This document shows, piece after piece, positions 41,488 to 49,611 of a DNA stretch of 64,000 nucleotides. The position numbers and the translations under genes are program-made. Below the pieces are notes generated by a model that saw nothing but the letters and a program-made list of their open reading frames with translations, ran no database searches and was not told where the DNA came from. This stretch comes from Fimbriimonadaceae bacterium (lineage in GTDB: Bacteria; Armatimonadota; UBA10988): the NCBI GenBank assembly GCA_020850355.1, contig JADZEX010000011.1, positions 1 through 64,000 of the forward strand. Direction: 5' to 3'. Within the stretch, counting starts at the first letter, position 1, and every line of letters starts with the position of its first letter.

Positions 41488-43344
41488 ATGCGACTCCCTT
41501 GGATCGTGCTGGGCCTGCTGCTGGCTGGTGCTACGCTGGCGGCGCCGGTGCGGTACGTCTTTCCGAACGACCCCGCCGTGGCCGACGCCAGGCGCGACTT
41601 CGGCGCGGTTGGTGACGGTGTCGCCGACGACACAGCCGCGCTGCAGCGGGCGATTGACGAGACCGCGCGCGGGCCGCGCCCGACGACACGGGTGCTTTAC
41701 CTGCCGAACGGCACCTACCGGGTGACCCAGACGTTGGTCGTCAAGTCGGCGCTGGGGCCGTGGATCTACGGCGAGACCCGCGATGGCGTGCGGATCAAGC
41801 TGGACGATGCGGTCACCGGCCTCAACAGCGTGCTGCGGACGCATCCCAACGAGAGCGGACCGACCTCGGCCGACTGGTTCATGCGGAACATCCGCAACCT
41901 GACCATCGACGTCGGCAACAACCCCGAGGTCGACGGCATCCGCTGGTTTGCCACCAACACGGGCATCCTGCAGCAGGTCCGCGTCACGGGGCGGGGCAAG
42001 ATCGGCATCAACGCCGGCTTCCTGGGCCAGAGCGGTCCGCACCTGCTGCAGGAGGTCGAGGTCGATGGCTGCGAGGTGGGTGTGCGGGCGGCCTGGATCT
42101 GGGGCAGCACGCTCTCGCGGGTGACTATCCGCAACTGCCGCGAGGTGGGGGTCTACGTCAACGCGACGCCCTGCGCCATCGAGGATCTGGTCGTCGAGAA
42201 CACCCCGCAGGCGATGCGCTGCGAGTACCCCAACGACTGGGGCTGGTGGGGCGGCGTGGTGGCCCTCGTCGGGGGACGTTTCAGCGGCGGTTCGGCTGAC
42301 CGCGCGGCCATCGAGAACAGCTCCATCGTCTACGCGCGCGACGTGCAGACCAGCGGGTTCAAGCAGGCGGTCGCCAGCAAGTCGCCCGGCGGCGATGTCG
42401 CGGGACCGAACCTCGACGAGTACGTTTCGCACCCCGAGAAGCGGCTCTTCGCCGGCCGCCCCGGGGCCCTGCGGCTGCCAATCCGGCAAGCACCCGACCT
42501 GCCCTGGGAGACCAGCCCGCGGCGCTGGGTCTGCGCCAACGACCACGGCGCCGTGGCCGGTGACAACAAGGACGATACCGCCGCGTTGCAGCGGGCGATC
42601 GACGCGGCCGCCGCAGCCGGGGCGACCACGGTCTACCTGCGCGGCGTCGGCGGCGGCGACCCGAAATGGTACACCCTGGAAGGCGAGGTGCGCCTGCACG
42701 GTAGCGTCAGCCGGTTGCTGGGACTGGGCTTCGGGCGGATCCTGGGCCTCAAGCAGGGCCAACTGGTGATCGATGACCGATCCGCGCCGGTCGTCAAGGT
42801 GCAGCACCTCGACAGCTTCGGCGGCCCGGCCCTGCCGGTGATCAACCGCTCTGCCAACCGCACGCTGGTGGTCGAGAGCTGCGGCGTGACGGTGATCGGC
42901 GACGGTGGCGGCGACATCATCGTGACCGACTGCCCCGCCCGCGTCGAACTGCGGCGGCCCGGTCAGAAGCTCTGGGCCCGCCACCTCAACCCCGAAGGCA
43001 ACAGCGACGAAGGTCTCGTGCGCAACGTCGGCGGCGACCTGTGGGTGCTCGGTGTGAAGCACGAAGGGCCGGGGGTTCGTTTCGCGGTCAGTCAGAATGG
43101 CCGCAGCGAGGCCTTCGGGATGTTCCTCTACGGGCCGGGCAACCTGCCCGAGGGCGACCCGCGGCCGATCGCGTTGGTGGACAATGCCCAGTTCTCATTG
43201 GCCGGCTTGCGCGAGATTCAGTTCGGTAACGGCACCTGGCCGGTGAAGGTGCGGCAGATCCGCGGCGGCGAGACCCGCGAACTCACCAGCCGCACCGAGA
43301 GCGGCTGGACCGGCTGGTCGCTGTTCAGTGCCACCGCCCCGTAG
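41488..43344 (+). CDS. Exported protein with two pectate-lyase-3 beta-helix domains
   Basis: A 618-residue secreted protein (signal MRLPWIVLGLLLAGATLAAP). Two copies of the pectate-lyase-superfamily start motif are present: RDFGAVGDGVADDTAALQRA at about 36-55 and NDHGAVAGDNKDDTAALQRA at about 352-371, each followed by VLYLPNGTYRVT- or TVYLRGVGGG-like strands and beta-helix coils. This double layout is seen in tailspike-like and exo-glucanase-type glycan-degrading proteins. The target polysaccharide is unknown. GAGGAGTTGGACGG precedes the ATG. It closes the plus-strand run that starts with the caspase gene. Confidence 0.85.
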   Translation: MRLPWIVLGLLLAGATLAAPVRYVFPNDPAVADARRDFGAVGDGVADDTAALQRAIDETARGPRPTTRVLYLPNGTYRVTQTLVVKSALGPWIYGETRDGVRIKLDDAVTGLNSVLRTHPNESGPTSADWFMRNIRNLTIDVGNNPEVDGIRWFATNTGILQQVRVTGRGKIGINAGFLGQSGPHLLQEVEVDGCEVGVRAAWIWGSTLSRVTIRNCREVGVYVNATPCAIEDLVVENTPQAMRCEYPNDWGWWGGVVALVGGRFSGGSADRAAIENSSIVYARDVQTSGFKQAVASKSPGGDVAGPNLDEYVSHPEKRLFAGRPGALRLPIRQAPDLPWETSPRRWVCANDHGAVAGDNKDDTAALQRAIDAAAAAGATTVYLRGVGGGDPKWYTLEGEVRLHGSVSRLLGLGFGRILGLKQGQLVIDDRSAPVVKVQHLDSFGGPALPVINRSANRTLVVESCGVTVIGDGGGDIIVTDCPARVELRRPGQKLWARHLNPEGNSDEGLVRNVGGDLWVLGVKHEGPGVRFAVSQNGRSEAFGMFLYGPGNLPEGDPRPIALVDNAQFSLAGLREIQFGNGTWPVKVRQIRGGETRELTSRTESGWTGWSLFSATAP

Positions 43345-43364
43345 CCGAGGCCGCGCGGTACCGC

Positions 43365-44531
43365 TCAGCGGTACAGCCAGTCCACCTCGAACGAGGTGAC
43401 CTGCGTGCGGTTCAGCCCACCAACCTGGGCGTCGCCAGCGCAGTGCGCCAGGACCACCCGACTGCCGACGAAGGCGATGGCGGTGTAGCAGTACCAGCCG
43501 TCGGCGGCGTCTTCCAGCGTCCGCGGCGGGCTCCAGGTGGCGCCGTCGTCGCGGCTGACAGCGACGGTCAGGGGCGTCCGCTTGCCTCGCAGGGCGGGGG
43601 CGATCTGGCGGTGGTCGTTCCAGACCAACAGCAGATCGCCAGTCGCCGGGATTCGTTCGCAGGCAGCCGGCGAGAGCGGTGAGACGATGCTCGTCGGAAG
43701 CGCGGCGTCCCAGGTCTCGCCGCCGTCGCGGGAGGTGCAGCCCCACTGCGTGCCGCGGTCGGTACGCGCCAGCATCCAGAGCCGGCCGTCCCGGCGCTCG
43801 ACCACCAGGGGCTCTTGCAGGCCGGCCCCGCTGCCGGCCGGCGGCAGCACCATACCCAGCCCGCGCCGCCAGGTCCGGCCGTCGTCATCGCTCCGGAAGC
43901 AGACCAGCGCCGAGGGGCGGAAGCGTGGGTTGGGCGGCCAGACATGCTGCGAGGCGGGCACCACCAGCCGCCCATCGCGGAGCCGCACGACGCGGTCGTT
44001 GTTGACCACGAAGTAGCCGACTTCCGGCATACAGAGCGTTGGCTCGCCCCAGGTGGCGCCCTCGTCGGTGGAGCGCCGCAGGTACATCCGGCAGTCGCTG
44101 CCGCTGTTCTTGCGCAAGTAGAACAGCCCGATGCTGTCGTCCGCCATCCGGCGCAGGGTCACCGACATCACGTTCTGGCCGCCCTCGTTGCGCAACACCA
44201 GCCCGTCGGTGTCGCTCCAGGTGCGGCCCTGGTCGGTCGAGACGCGACTGGCCAGGTGGGCCGTGGCATGGTCGGCCCCGCCGCCGGTGAAGTGGGTGTA
44301 GACCAGCAGCAGCCGGCCGTCAGTCAGTTCGAGCAGGTCGCCCTCGCTGTTGCGCGGATTGCCCGGTCCGGGCGACAGCAGGCGGTTGCGGACGACACCG
44401 TCGCGCTCGCTGACATCGGCCGCCAGCAGCGCCGGGGTGAGAGCCAGGCAGAGGCAGAGCACGAGGCATCCCCAGGACACCTGGCGGTGTTGGCGGCCGC
44501 GGCAGCGAGTCCTGCCGCGGCGCTGTTTCAC
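43365..44531 (-). CDS. Exported sialidase-like Asp-box propeller
   Basis: A 388-residue secreted protein with a signal after a basic start (SWGCLVLCLCLALTPALLAA). Five Asp-box motifs mark a six-bladed propeller: STDQGRTW, STDEGATW, SDDDGRTW, SRDGGETW and SRDDGATW, with further sialidase-type features (NPRNSEGDLLEL, LQEPLVVER). Family members cleave sialic or other acidic sugars or simply bind glycans; the arginine triad cannot be confirmed by eye. The start GTG at 44531 lies in the centre of a parS palindrome (giving MKQ) and has no clear ribosome site. It follows the GH127 gene by about 20 bp on the same strand. Confidence 0.8.
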   Translation of the reverse strand: MKQRRGRTRCRGRQHRQVSWGCLVLCLCLALTPALLAADVSERDGVVRNRLLSPGPGNPRNSEGDLLELTDGRLLLVYTHFTGGGADHATAHLASRVSTDQGRTWSDTDGLVLRNEGGQNVMSVTLRRMADDSIGLFYLRKNSGSDCRMYLRRSTDEGATWGEPTLCMPEVGYFVVNNDRVVRLRDGRLVVPASQHVWPPNPRFRPSALVCFRSDDDGRTWRRGLGMVLPPAGSGAGLQEPLVVERRDGRLWMLARTDRGTQWGCTSRDGGETWDAALPTSIVSPLSPAACERIPATGDLLLVWNDHRQIAPALRGKRTPLTVAVSRDDGATWSPPRTLEDAADGWYCYTAIAFVGSRVVLAHCAGDAQVGGLNRTQVTSFEVDWLYR

Positions 44532-44539
44532 GTGAAACA
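44524..44539. other. parS: Second perfect parS centromere site
   Basis: TGTTTCACGTGAAACA again, 10,011 bp from the first copy. It lies in the 20-bp gap between two minus-strand genes and reaches into the start of the sialidase-like gene, whose GTG is the core of the palindrome. Two exact 16-mers in 64 kb cannot be chance, so this is very probably a ParB-loading region near the chromosome origin. Confidence 0.9.
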
Positions 44540-44550
44540 GCGCGGCGGTT

Positions 44551-46932
44551 TCACGGTCTGGCGCGCAGTTCGAGGACCCCGCCGGAGTAGCCCGGCGCGA
44601 GGTCCACCTCCAACCGGAGCGCGCTGCTGGTCAGCGGCGCGAAGCGGACTTCGTTCCAGGCGTCGCGCTGTCGGCCCGGCTCCTGCGCCGTGGGGACCGG
44701 CAACCACTGCTCGCCCACCTGCTGCCACAGCCGCCAGGCGGCCGGCACGCGGCACGAGCCGACGCCAGTGTCGTCGAACCAGTAGACCGCGAGGCCGCTG
44801 ACCTGCCGTGGCTGCGGCCACCTCAGTTGCAGCCATTCGCGCCCGCCGCGGTGGTCCCACCAGGTGAACCGCGGCATCCGCAGATCGCCCGATCCGGTCG
44901 GCTCCTGCCCGTCGTTGACCGCCTCCAGCGTGTCCGCCTGCCAGCAGTGCGAGGCGCTGATCGTGGCGTCGCCGGCCAGCGTGCGCGGCGGTAGCTTGAG
45001 CTGCTCCGGCCGCTCCGGCAGCCAGACCGCCATCTCGTTGGGGCCGCGGTGGCACCAGGCGTAGTAGGGGATCAGCGTCACCGGCGCGGCGTCGCAGGTG
45101 ACGCCGCCATCCGCCTGCCGGGTCGCCCGCTGCCCGGCGCCGCGTAGCAGCGTGAGGCCACCCAGCAGCGTCGGCTGCCAGTCGGGCCGCAGCTCGGCCG
45201 CCGGCGGCAACAGCAGATCGCGGGTCCGGCCGGCGTGGTCAGCGCCCTCCCAGCAGTAGACCAGCGGCCCGCGCTCGACGGCCACCAGGCCGGCCAGGTC
45301 GCGCACCTGGTGGTGCGCCTGCACGCGGCGCACGGGCATCGGCAGCTCCAAGCGGACCCGGTCGCCCGGCCGCCAGTGGCGCCGCAGCGGCAGGTAGCCG
45401 TGGTCCAGTCGCATTGGCAGCGGCTCGCCGTTGAGTTGCGCCTGCGGTCCCGGGCCGGCGGCTGCGCGGTAGGCGTAGAGGTCGCTGGGCAGCGGCCGGC
45501 CCTGACTCCAGCCCGGCACGCGCAGGCGCAGCGTGAACGTCGCCGGCCGCTGTGGGCGCACGGTGACCTCAACCGTGCCGTCCCACGGGTAGCGGGTCTG
45601 TTGCCGCAGGGTGACGGTCTGCCCGCCGACTGCCAGGTCGAGGCTGCCAGCGGCGTAGAGGTTGAGATCGACCACGTCGCCCCGGCTGCTGGCGAAGTAG
45701 CGCAGCAGGCTGGGCATGAAGCGCACCACGTTGACCGGGCAGCAGGAGCAGCCGAACCACGGCGCCCGTTCGCGCGAGCCGTGGTTGAAGGCCCGGCGGC
45801 CGTCGCTGACCAGCGGGTTCGGGTAGAAGAAGCGGTCTCCGCTCAGGGCCACACCGCTGAGGAAGCCGTTGTAGAGGATCCGCTCCAGGACATCGTAGTA
45901 GCGCCCATCGCCGGTCAGCCGGCCGAGCCGCTCGCTGAACAGCGCCGCGGCGATGGCGGCACAGGTCTCGTTGTAGGCGTCGTTCGGCAGCTCATACTCG
46001 GCGCCGAAGGCCTCGCCACCGTGCGACGCCCCGACGCCGCCGGTCAGGTACAGCTTGCGCCCCACCATGTTCTGCCACAGCCGCACCGCGGCCGCGGCGT
46101 AGGCCTGGTCGCCGGCCAGCAAGGCCTGGTCGACCATCGCCGCGTACTGGTAACCGGCCCGCACGGCATGCCCGACCACCTCGCTCTGCTGCAGCACCGG
46201 CAGGTGGTCCTGCTGCCCGGCACCGCGCAGCGCGTGAGTCTCGGGGCGCCCGCGCAGATCCAGGAAGAACCGCGCCAGGTCGAGGTACTTGCGCTGGCCG
46301 GTCGCCTGATAGAGCCGCCCCAAGCCGAGCTCGATCTCCTGGTGACCCGGCGGCTCCAGCAGCTTGCCGGGGCCGAAGACCGTGCCCAGGAAGTCGGCGT
46401 TGCGCAGCGCGACGTCCAGCAGACTGCGCTGGCCGGTGGCCTGGTAGTGCGCCGCGGCGGCCTCGTAGAGGTGGCCGACGTTGTACAGCTCGTGGCTGCT
46501 GGCCAGCCGACTCCAGCGCGTCGGACCGCTCATGCCCGGCATCTGGTCGGCCGGCAACAGCCGCCGCGCCGTGTAGAGGTAGCCGTCTGGTTCCTGCGCC
46601 CCGGCGATGTCGGCGATCAGCGCGTCGAGGTAATGCTCCAGCGCTGGGTCGCGCTGCCGCTGCAGCTCGTAACTCGCGCCCTCGATCACCTTGAACACGT
46701 CACTGTCGTCGAAGGGCGTGCCGACGAAGGTGCCCGGCAGCCGGCCCGCGGCCTTGGCGAAGTTGGCGTTGCGGCCGGTCTCGTCACACTTCGCGAAGTC
46801 GTAGGGCACGGTCACGCGCCGGTTGGTCTCCAGCCGCTGCGACCAGAAGCCGTCGTGCAGCCGCACCGCCGTCAGCGGCACCGGTTCGCGGACGGCGGTG
46901 GCGAGGATCACCAGGGACCACGTCAGCAGCAT
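44551..46932 (-). CDS. GH127-family beta-L-arabinofuranosidase-like enzyme
   Basis: A 793-residue glycoside hydrolase. The (alpha/alpha)6 domain contains FAKAAGRLPGTFVGTPFDDS, GTGNxE-like and GGVGASHGGEAFGAEYELPN. The zinc/catalytic set is complete: Glu322 and Cys324 in YNETCAA, and Cys395, Cys397 and Cys398 in GCSCCPVN, equivalent to the Cys-nucleophile site of the bifidobacterial HypBA1. The C-terminal 160 residues form a discoidin-like module (ISASHCWQADTLEAVNDGQE, VYWFDDTG). A short hydrophobic N-terminus (LLTWSLVILATAV) suggests export. GGAG lies 7 nt before ATG 46932. It would release arabinofuranose from plant or microbial glycans. Confidence 0.9.
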   Translation of the reverse strand: MLLTWSLVILATAVREPVPLTAVRLHDGFWSQRLETNRRVTVPYDFAKCDETGRNANFAKAAGRLPGTFVGTPFDDSDVFKVIEGASYELQRQRDPALEHYLDALIADIAGAQEPDGYLYTARRLLPADQMPGMSGPTRWSRLASSHELYNVGHLYEAAAAHYQATGQRSLLDVALRNADFLGTVFGPGKLLEPPGHQEIELGLGRLYQATGQRKYLDLARFFLDLRGRPETHALRGAGQQDHLPVLQQSEVVGHAVRAGYQYAAMVDQALLAGDQAYAAAAVRLWQNMVGRKLYLTGGVGASHGGEAFGAEYELPNDAYNETCAAIAAALFSERLGRLTGDGRYYDVLERILYNGFLSGVALSGDRFFYPNPLVSDGRRAFNHGSRERAPWFGCSCCPVNVVRFMPSLLRYFASSRGDVVDLNLYAAGSLDLAVGGQTVTLRQQTRYPWDGTVEVTVRPQRPATFTLRLRVPGWSQGRPLPSDLYAYRAAAGPGPQAQLNGEPLPMRLDHGYLPLRRHWRPGDRVRLELPMPVRRVQAHHQVRDLAGLVAVERGPLVYCWEGADHAGRTRDLLLPPAAELRPDWQPTLLGGLTLLRGAGQRATRQADGGVTCDAAPVTLIPYYAWCHRGPNEMAVWLPERPEQLKLPPRTLAGDATISASHCWQADTLEAVNDGQEPTGSGDLRMPRFTWWDHRGGREWLQLRWPQPRQVSGLAVYWFDDTGVGSCRVPAAWRLWQQVGEQWLPVPTAQEPGRQRDAWNEVRFAPLTSSALRLEVDLAPGYSGGVLELRARP

Positions 46933-46990
46933 CAAGCGCTCCGGCCGGGCGCTTCGGGGCGTTGGCCGGCATCCCTGCCGTCTGGCCGGC

Positions 46991-47734
46991 TCAGACGTCG
47001 GGGAACAGCTCCCCCGCCAGCGGCGCGCCGACCGCCAGGTCCAGCGGGGCGGTGCAGACATGGGCCGCGCCGTTGAAGGTGGTGGTGCGCTCCATGAAGA
47101 TCACGACATGCGCCACCCGCGCCTCGGTGGTCAGGTTGGGCGTCGCCATATGGGCGCAGCGGCCGTGGTGGAAGGTGCAGTCGCCAGCTCGCAGCGGCAG
47201 CGTCACGCGCGGCTCCCACTGCAAGTCGGGGCACAGGCCGAAGAGACTGCCGGCGTCACGCAGGTTCTGGGCCGGCAGATCGCGGCGGGCGTGGCTGCCG
47301 GGAAGGAAGGTCATGCAGCCCCGTTCGACCGGCACGTCCTGCAGGGCAATCCAGGCCGAAATCGGGTCGGGCGAGTTGGCGTGCGGCCAGTAGGGCTGGT
47401 CCTGGTGGAACTCCGTGCTGACGTTGCCGTGCGGCCGCTTGATCAGCAGGTGGTCGTGCCACAGGCGCAGCGGCTGCCCGACCAGCGCAGTCGCCGCCGC
47501 CGCCAGGCGCGGCAGGAGGGTCAGCTCGCGGATCACCGCGTCGTGGCGCCAGACATTGACGTGCTGGTCGAACACCTCGCCGCCCGACCGGACTTCCTCC
47601 CGCGACTCCATCACCGCCAGCGCGGCCGCCCGAAAGCGAGCCGCTGCAGCCAGCGACAGCAACCCACCGACCTTCACAAAGCCGTCGGCACGGTACCGTG
47701 CCACCATCTCCGCCGTGACCAACTCACCAGCCAT
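46991..47734 (-). CDS. PhyH-family Fe(II)/2-oxoglutarate dioxygenase
   Basis: A 247-residue cytoplasmic phytanoyl-CoA dioxygenase-like protein. The metal triad is His and Asp in EFHQDQPYWPH (HxD) and the distal His in HHGRCAHMATPN. The Arg that binds 2-oxoglutarate is probably the one in TEARVAHVV. The N-terminus (VTAEMVARYRADGFVKVGGL) is typical. Such enzymes hydroxylate lipids, secondary metabolites or sugar-related molecules; the substrate is unknown. GGGGAG lies 7 nt before the ATG. It is upstream of the GH127 gene in the same orientation, with about 58 bp between, so co-transcription is likely. Confidence 0.87.
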   Translation of the reverse strand: MAGELVTAEMVARYRADGFVKVGGLLSLAAAARFRAAALAVMESREEVRSGGEVFDQHVNVWRHDAVIRELTLLPRLAAAATALVGQPLRLWHDHLLIKRPHGNVSTEFHQDQPYWPHANSPDPISAWIALQDVPVERGCMTFLPGSHARRDLPAQNLRDAGSLFGLCPDLQWEPRVTLPLRAGDCTFHHGRCAHMATPNLTTEARVAHVVIFMERTTTFNGAAHVCTAPLDLAVGAPLAGELFPDV

Positions 47735-47772
47735 CAGAGCGCTCCCCGGCAGCCGCGCTGCCAGGGCCTAGG

Positions 47773-47975
47773 GTGGTGCAAGGGGGCGGCGACGTCAGCG
47801 GGAGCGGGCTGCCCCCGGCGCCGCTGCTGTGCGGCCCCAACGCCTCGGGCAAGACCAACCGGCGGTGCGGGCCAGCGTCGCGGAACTGCTGGCGCTGGGG
47901 CGGCGGATCCGGGTCTGGACCGCCGATCAGCAGCATCTCAGGCGATACGACCCGGTAGCCCGGCGAGGTACCTAG
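47773..47975 (+). pseudogene. Relic of a P-loop ATPase gene
   Basis: A frame containing PLLCGPNASGKTN (47821-47859) is a perfect RecF/SMC/AAA-type Walker A motif with its usual strand. The sequence then loses sense. In another frame a short plausible C-terminus follows (VAELLALGRRIRVWTADQQH, LRRYDPVARRGT, stop at 47973). No Walker B motif or full domain exists in the 200 bp available, so this is probably two ends of an ATPase gene fused by a deletion. Confidence 0.4.
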
Positions 47976-48247
47976 CGCTCAGTCCACTGGTCGCTGGCGT
48001 CGCTGCTGCCGGGCAGGTCGGGGTCGATGGACTCGCCGAGGGTGAAGGTGGCGTCGGGGGACTTGAGCTTCTCGCGAGCCTGCTGCCGCAGCGCGGCGGC
48101 CTCGGCTTCCAGCGAGGCGTCCTCCATCCCCAGCTCGCGCAGCAGGTCGGCCGCCTCCCAGAGCTCGGAGGCGGTCAAGTGCCGCGTCTTCTGGAGTTGG
48201 GCCAGGACCTTCAAACGGGCCCTCGCGGTGACCTGATCTTCTGACAT
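47972..48247 (-). CDS. Small acidic protein of unknown function
   Basis: A 91-residue protein, mostly helical: SEDQVTARARLKVLAQLQKT, HLTASELWEAADLLREL, and ASLEAEAAALRQQAREKLKS, then an acidic tail ending SDASDQWTER. It has no signal or known motif. GGAGAG precedes the ATG and a promoter-like pair lies 32 bp further upstream, so it is probably a real gene. Its stop region overlaps the end of the ATPase relic on the other strand. Confidence 0.6.
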   Translation of the reverse strand: MSEDQVTARARLKVLAQLQKTRHLTASELWEAADLLRELGMEDASLEAEAAALRQQAREKLKSPDATFTLGESIDPDLPGSSDASDQWTER

Positions 48248-48286
48248 GACGCCGTCTCTCCGCCCGCTACGCCGGAGCCTGCTGGC

Positions 48287-48317
48287 AGTATAACACGTCC
48301 GCGGGCCGCCGCTTCAA
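48287..48317 (-). promoter_or_regulatory. Promoter candidate for the small acidic protein
   Basis: On the minus strand TTGAAG (48317-48312), 19-bp spacer, TATACT (48292-48287). The -10 is excellent, the -35 fair and the spacing one or two bases long. Transcription would start near 48279, about 30 nt before the ATG. Beyond it, 48318-48475 holds no recognisable gene. Confidence 0.5.
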
Positions 48318-48475
48318 CCTGCACCCGCGGTGGTCTTGTAAGGTTTCGCAGGGACTTCTTGCCAACCACTTCGCCGTCCTGCCCAGCCCGCGCTGATCTC
48401 TGCAGCGTGGTGCGCTCGCGTGTGTCGACGCAGCGCTGGGGGGAGACGTTCCCGTACCAGGCGACGGCCACCCGG

Positions 48476-49525
48476 CTACTCGGCCGCGGTCAGCAACTCG
48501 TCGTCAGCCACCCAGAGGGCCAGGTAGGGCTCGGACAGGCCGCGCCGGCGAAGCAACACCAGGAAAGGTCGGTCGACCCGGTAGGCGTGCGGCGTGCAGG
48601 CCGGCAAGAGGGCTTCGGCCGCCACGGCCGCGCCGGCGCGGTCAAGGCGGAACTCCACGTCCATCTGGACGCCCGGTAGCCCGCCGAACGCCGGACCCAG
48701 CTCCGGGAACCGCCGACTCAACTTCCAGAGCATCGTCGGGACGGCCAGACGGTCATTCGGTCCGAGCGTGACGGCCGGGCCGCACCGGGCGAGGACCTGG
48801 GCGACGGTCTCGGCCAAGGTCGAGCCGGGTGAGACCACCGCCAGGATCACCTGATCGGGCTGGCTCGCCAGGTCCAGGTCGAGGATGAACTCCGGCAGCG
48901 CTTCCGCTGGCGTGTCGGCTGGCCACAGGCGGCCGGCCTGACGCGGCAAGGCCGGGTCGTAGCCGGGGGCGTCGGGATCAACGCCGAACGCCTGCACCGC
49001 TCGCACCCCGCCGCGAGTTCGGAACGGCAGCGGCTGCGGCAGGTCCTGGTAGGGTCGTTGGAAGTTCACGGCGGCTTCCAGGTAGGCGTAGACCTGGAAG
49101 CCGGGCGGTAGCTGCGGGGTCGCCTTGCCGGGGAACCTGGCGGCGAGCGCCGCAGCCCAGTCGGCTGCGCTGCCGTCGCGCGGGGTGAACGTGAAGAGCT
49201 GCTGCGGCGGGCACCAGCTCGCCGGATCCGGCAGCCGCTCCAACGCTGCAACCCAGCCGCGGCTGGTCGGGCGGGGTGTCGTTCCAGGTGACCAGCGCTT
49301 CCAGGCCGCGCGCAGCGCAGGGCTGTAGACCAGATTGCGGTCTGGCTGCAAGGGCACGTCGAGCAACGGCACCACCGTCGTCCGGTCGGCAGTCCGCAGT
49401 TTGGCCCCCACGATCCGGGGCGCCGGCGAGATCGGCGCAACCGCTTCCCGCGCTGCGCCTTGGCAGCCCCCGAGGAGGCCCGGACTCACGACACCCAACA
49501 GCAGCATCCGGCACCAGCGCGGCAT
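48476..49525 (-). CDS. Divergent serpin-like lipoprotein
   Basis: A 349-residue lipoprotein (signal MPRWCRMLLLGVVSPGLLGGC, Cys21). Weak serpin landmarks recur in order: NLVYSPALRAAWKRW (compare the serpin's NLFYSPHSISLAFAQ), RLAVPTMLWKLSRRFPELG, a hinge-like FRLDRAGAAVAAEA (compare VDEAGTEAAAAT), and the C-terminal VDRPFLVLLRRRGLSEPYLA. The middle is shorter and unlike canonical serpins. This may be a degenerate or specialised inhibitor related to the serpin at 21870. The start at 49525 is favoured by the signal peptide, although the ribosome site is weak. The assignment to the serpin fold is mine and needs a structure-based check. Confidence 0.5.
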   Translation of the reverse strand: MPRWCRMLLLGVVSPGLLGGCQGAAREAVAPISPAPRIVGAKLRTADRTTVVPLLDVPLQPDRNLVYSPALRAAWKRWSPGTTPRPTSRGWVAALERLPDPASWCPPQQLFTFTPRDGSAADWAAALAARFPGKATPQLPPGFQVYAYLEAAVNFQRPYQDLPQPLPFRTRGGVRAVQAFGVDPDAPGYDPALPRQAGRLWPADTPAEALPEFILDLDLASQPDQVILAVVSPGSTLAETVAQVLARCGPAVTLGPNDRLAVPTMLWKLSRRFPELGPAFGGLPGVQMDVEFRLDRAGAAVAAEALLPACTPHAYRVDRPFLVLLRRRGLSEPYLALWVADDELLTAAE

Positions 49526-49611
49526 CGACCTGCCCCCAGTGGTTGGCGACCTGATCCTGCCCGCCTTGCCAGCGCTCCAAACCTGACGCGTCAAGGCCGC
49601 CGCACGCTCGC

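Noticed and set aside
43358-43374. GTACCGC-TCA-GCGGTAC hairpin at the end of the sialidase-like gene
   Set aside because: It is only a 7-bp stem that includes the stop codon. It could be chance and is too weak to call a terminator.
44547-44555. Half parS-like GTTTCACGG next to the second parS
   Set aside because: Only one half-site matches, and it lies in the stop region of the GH127 gene. It is not counted as a third site.
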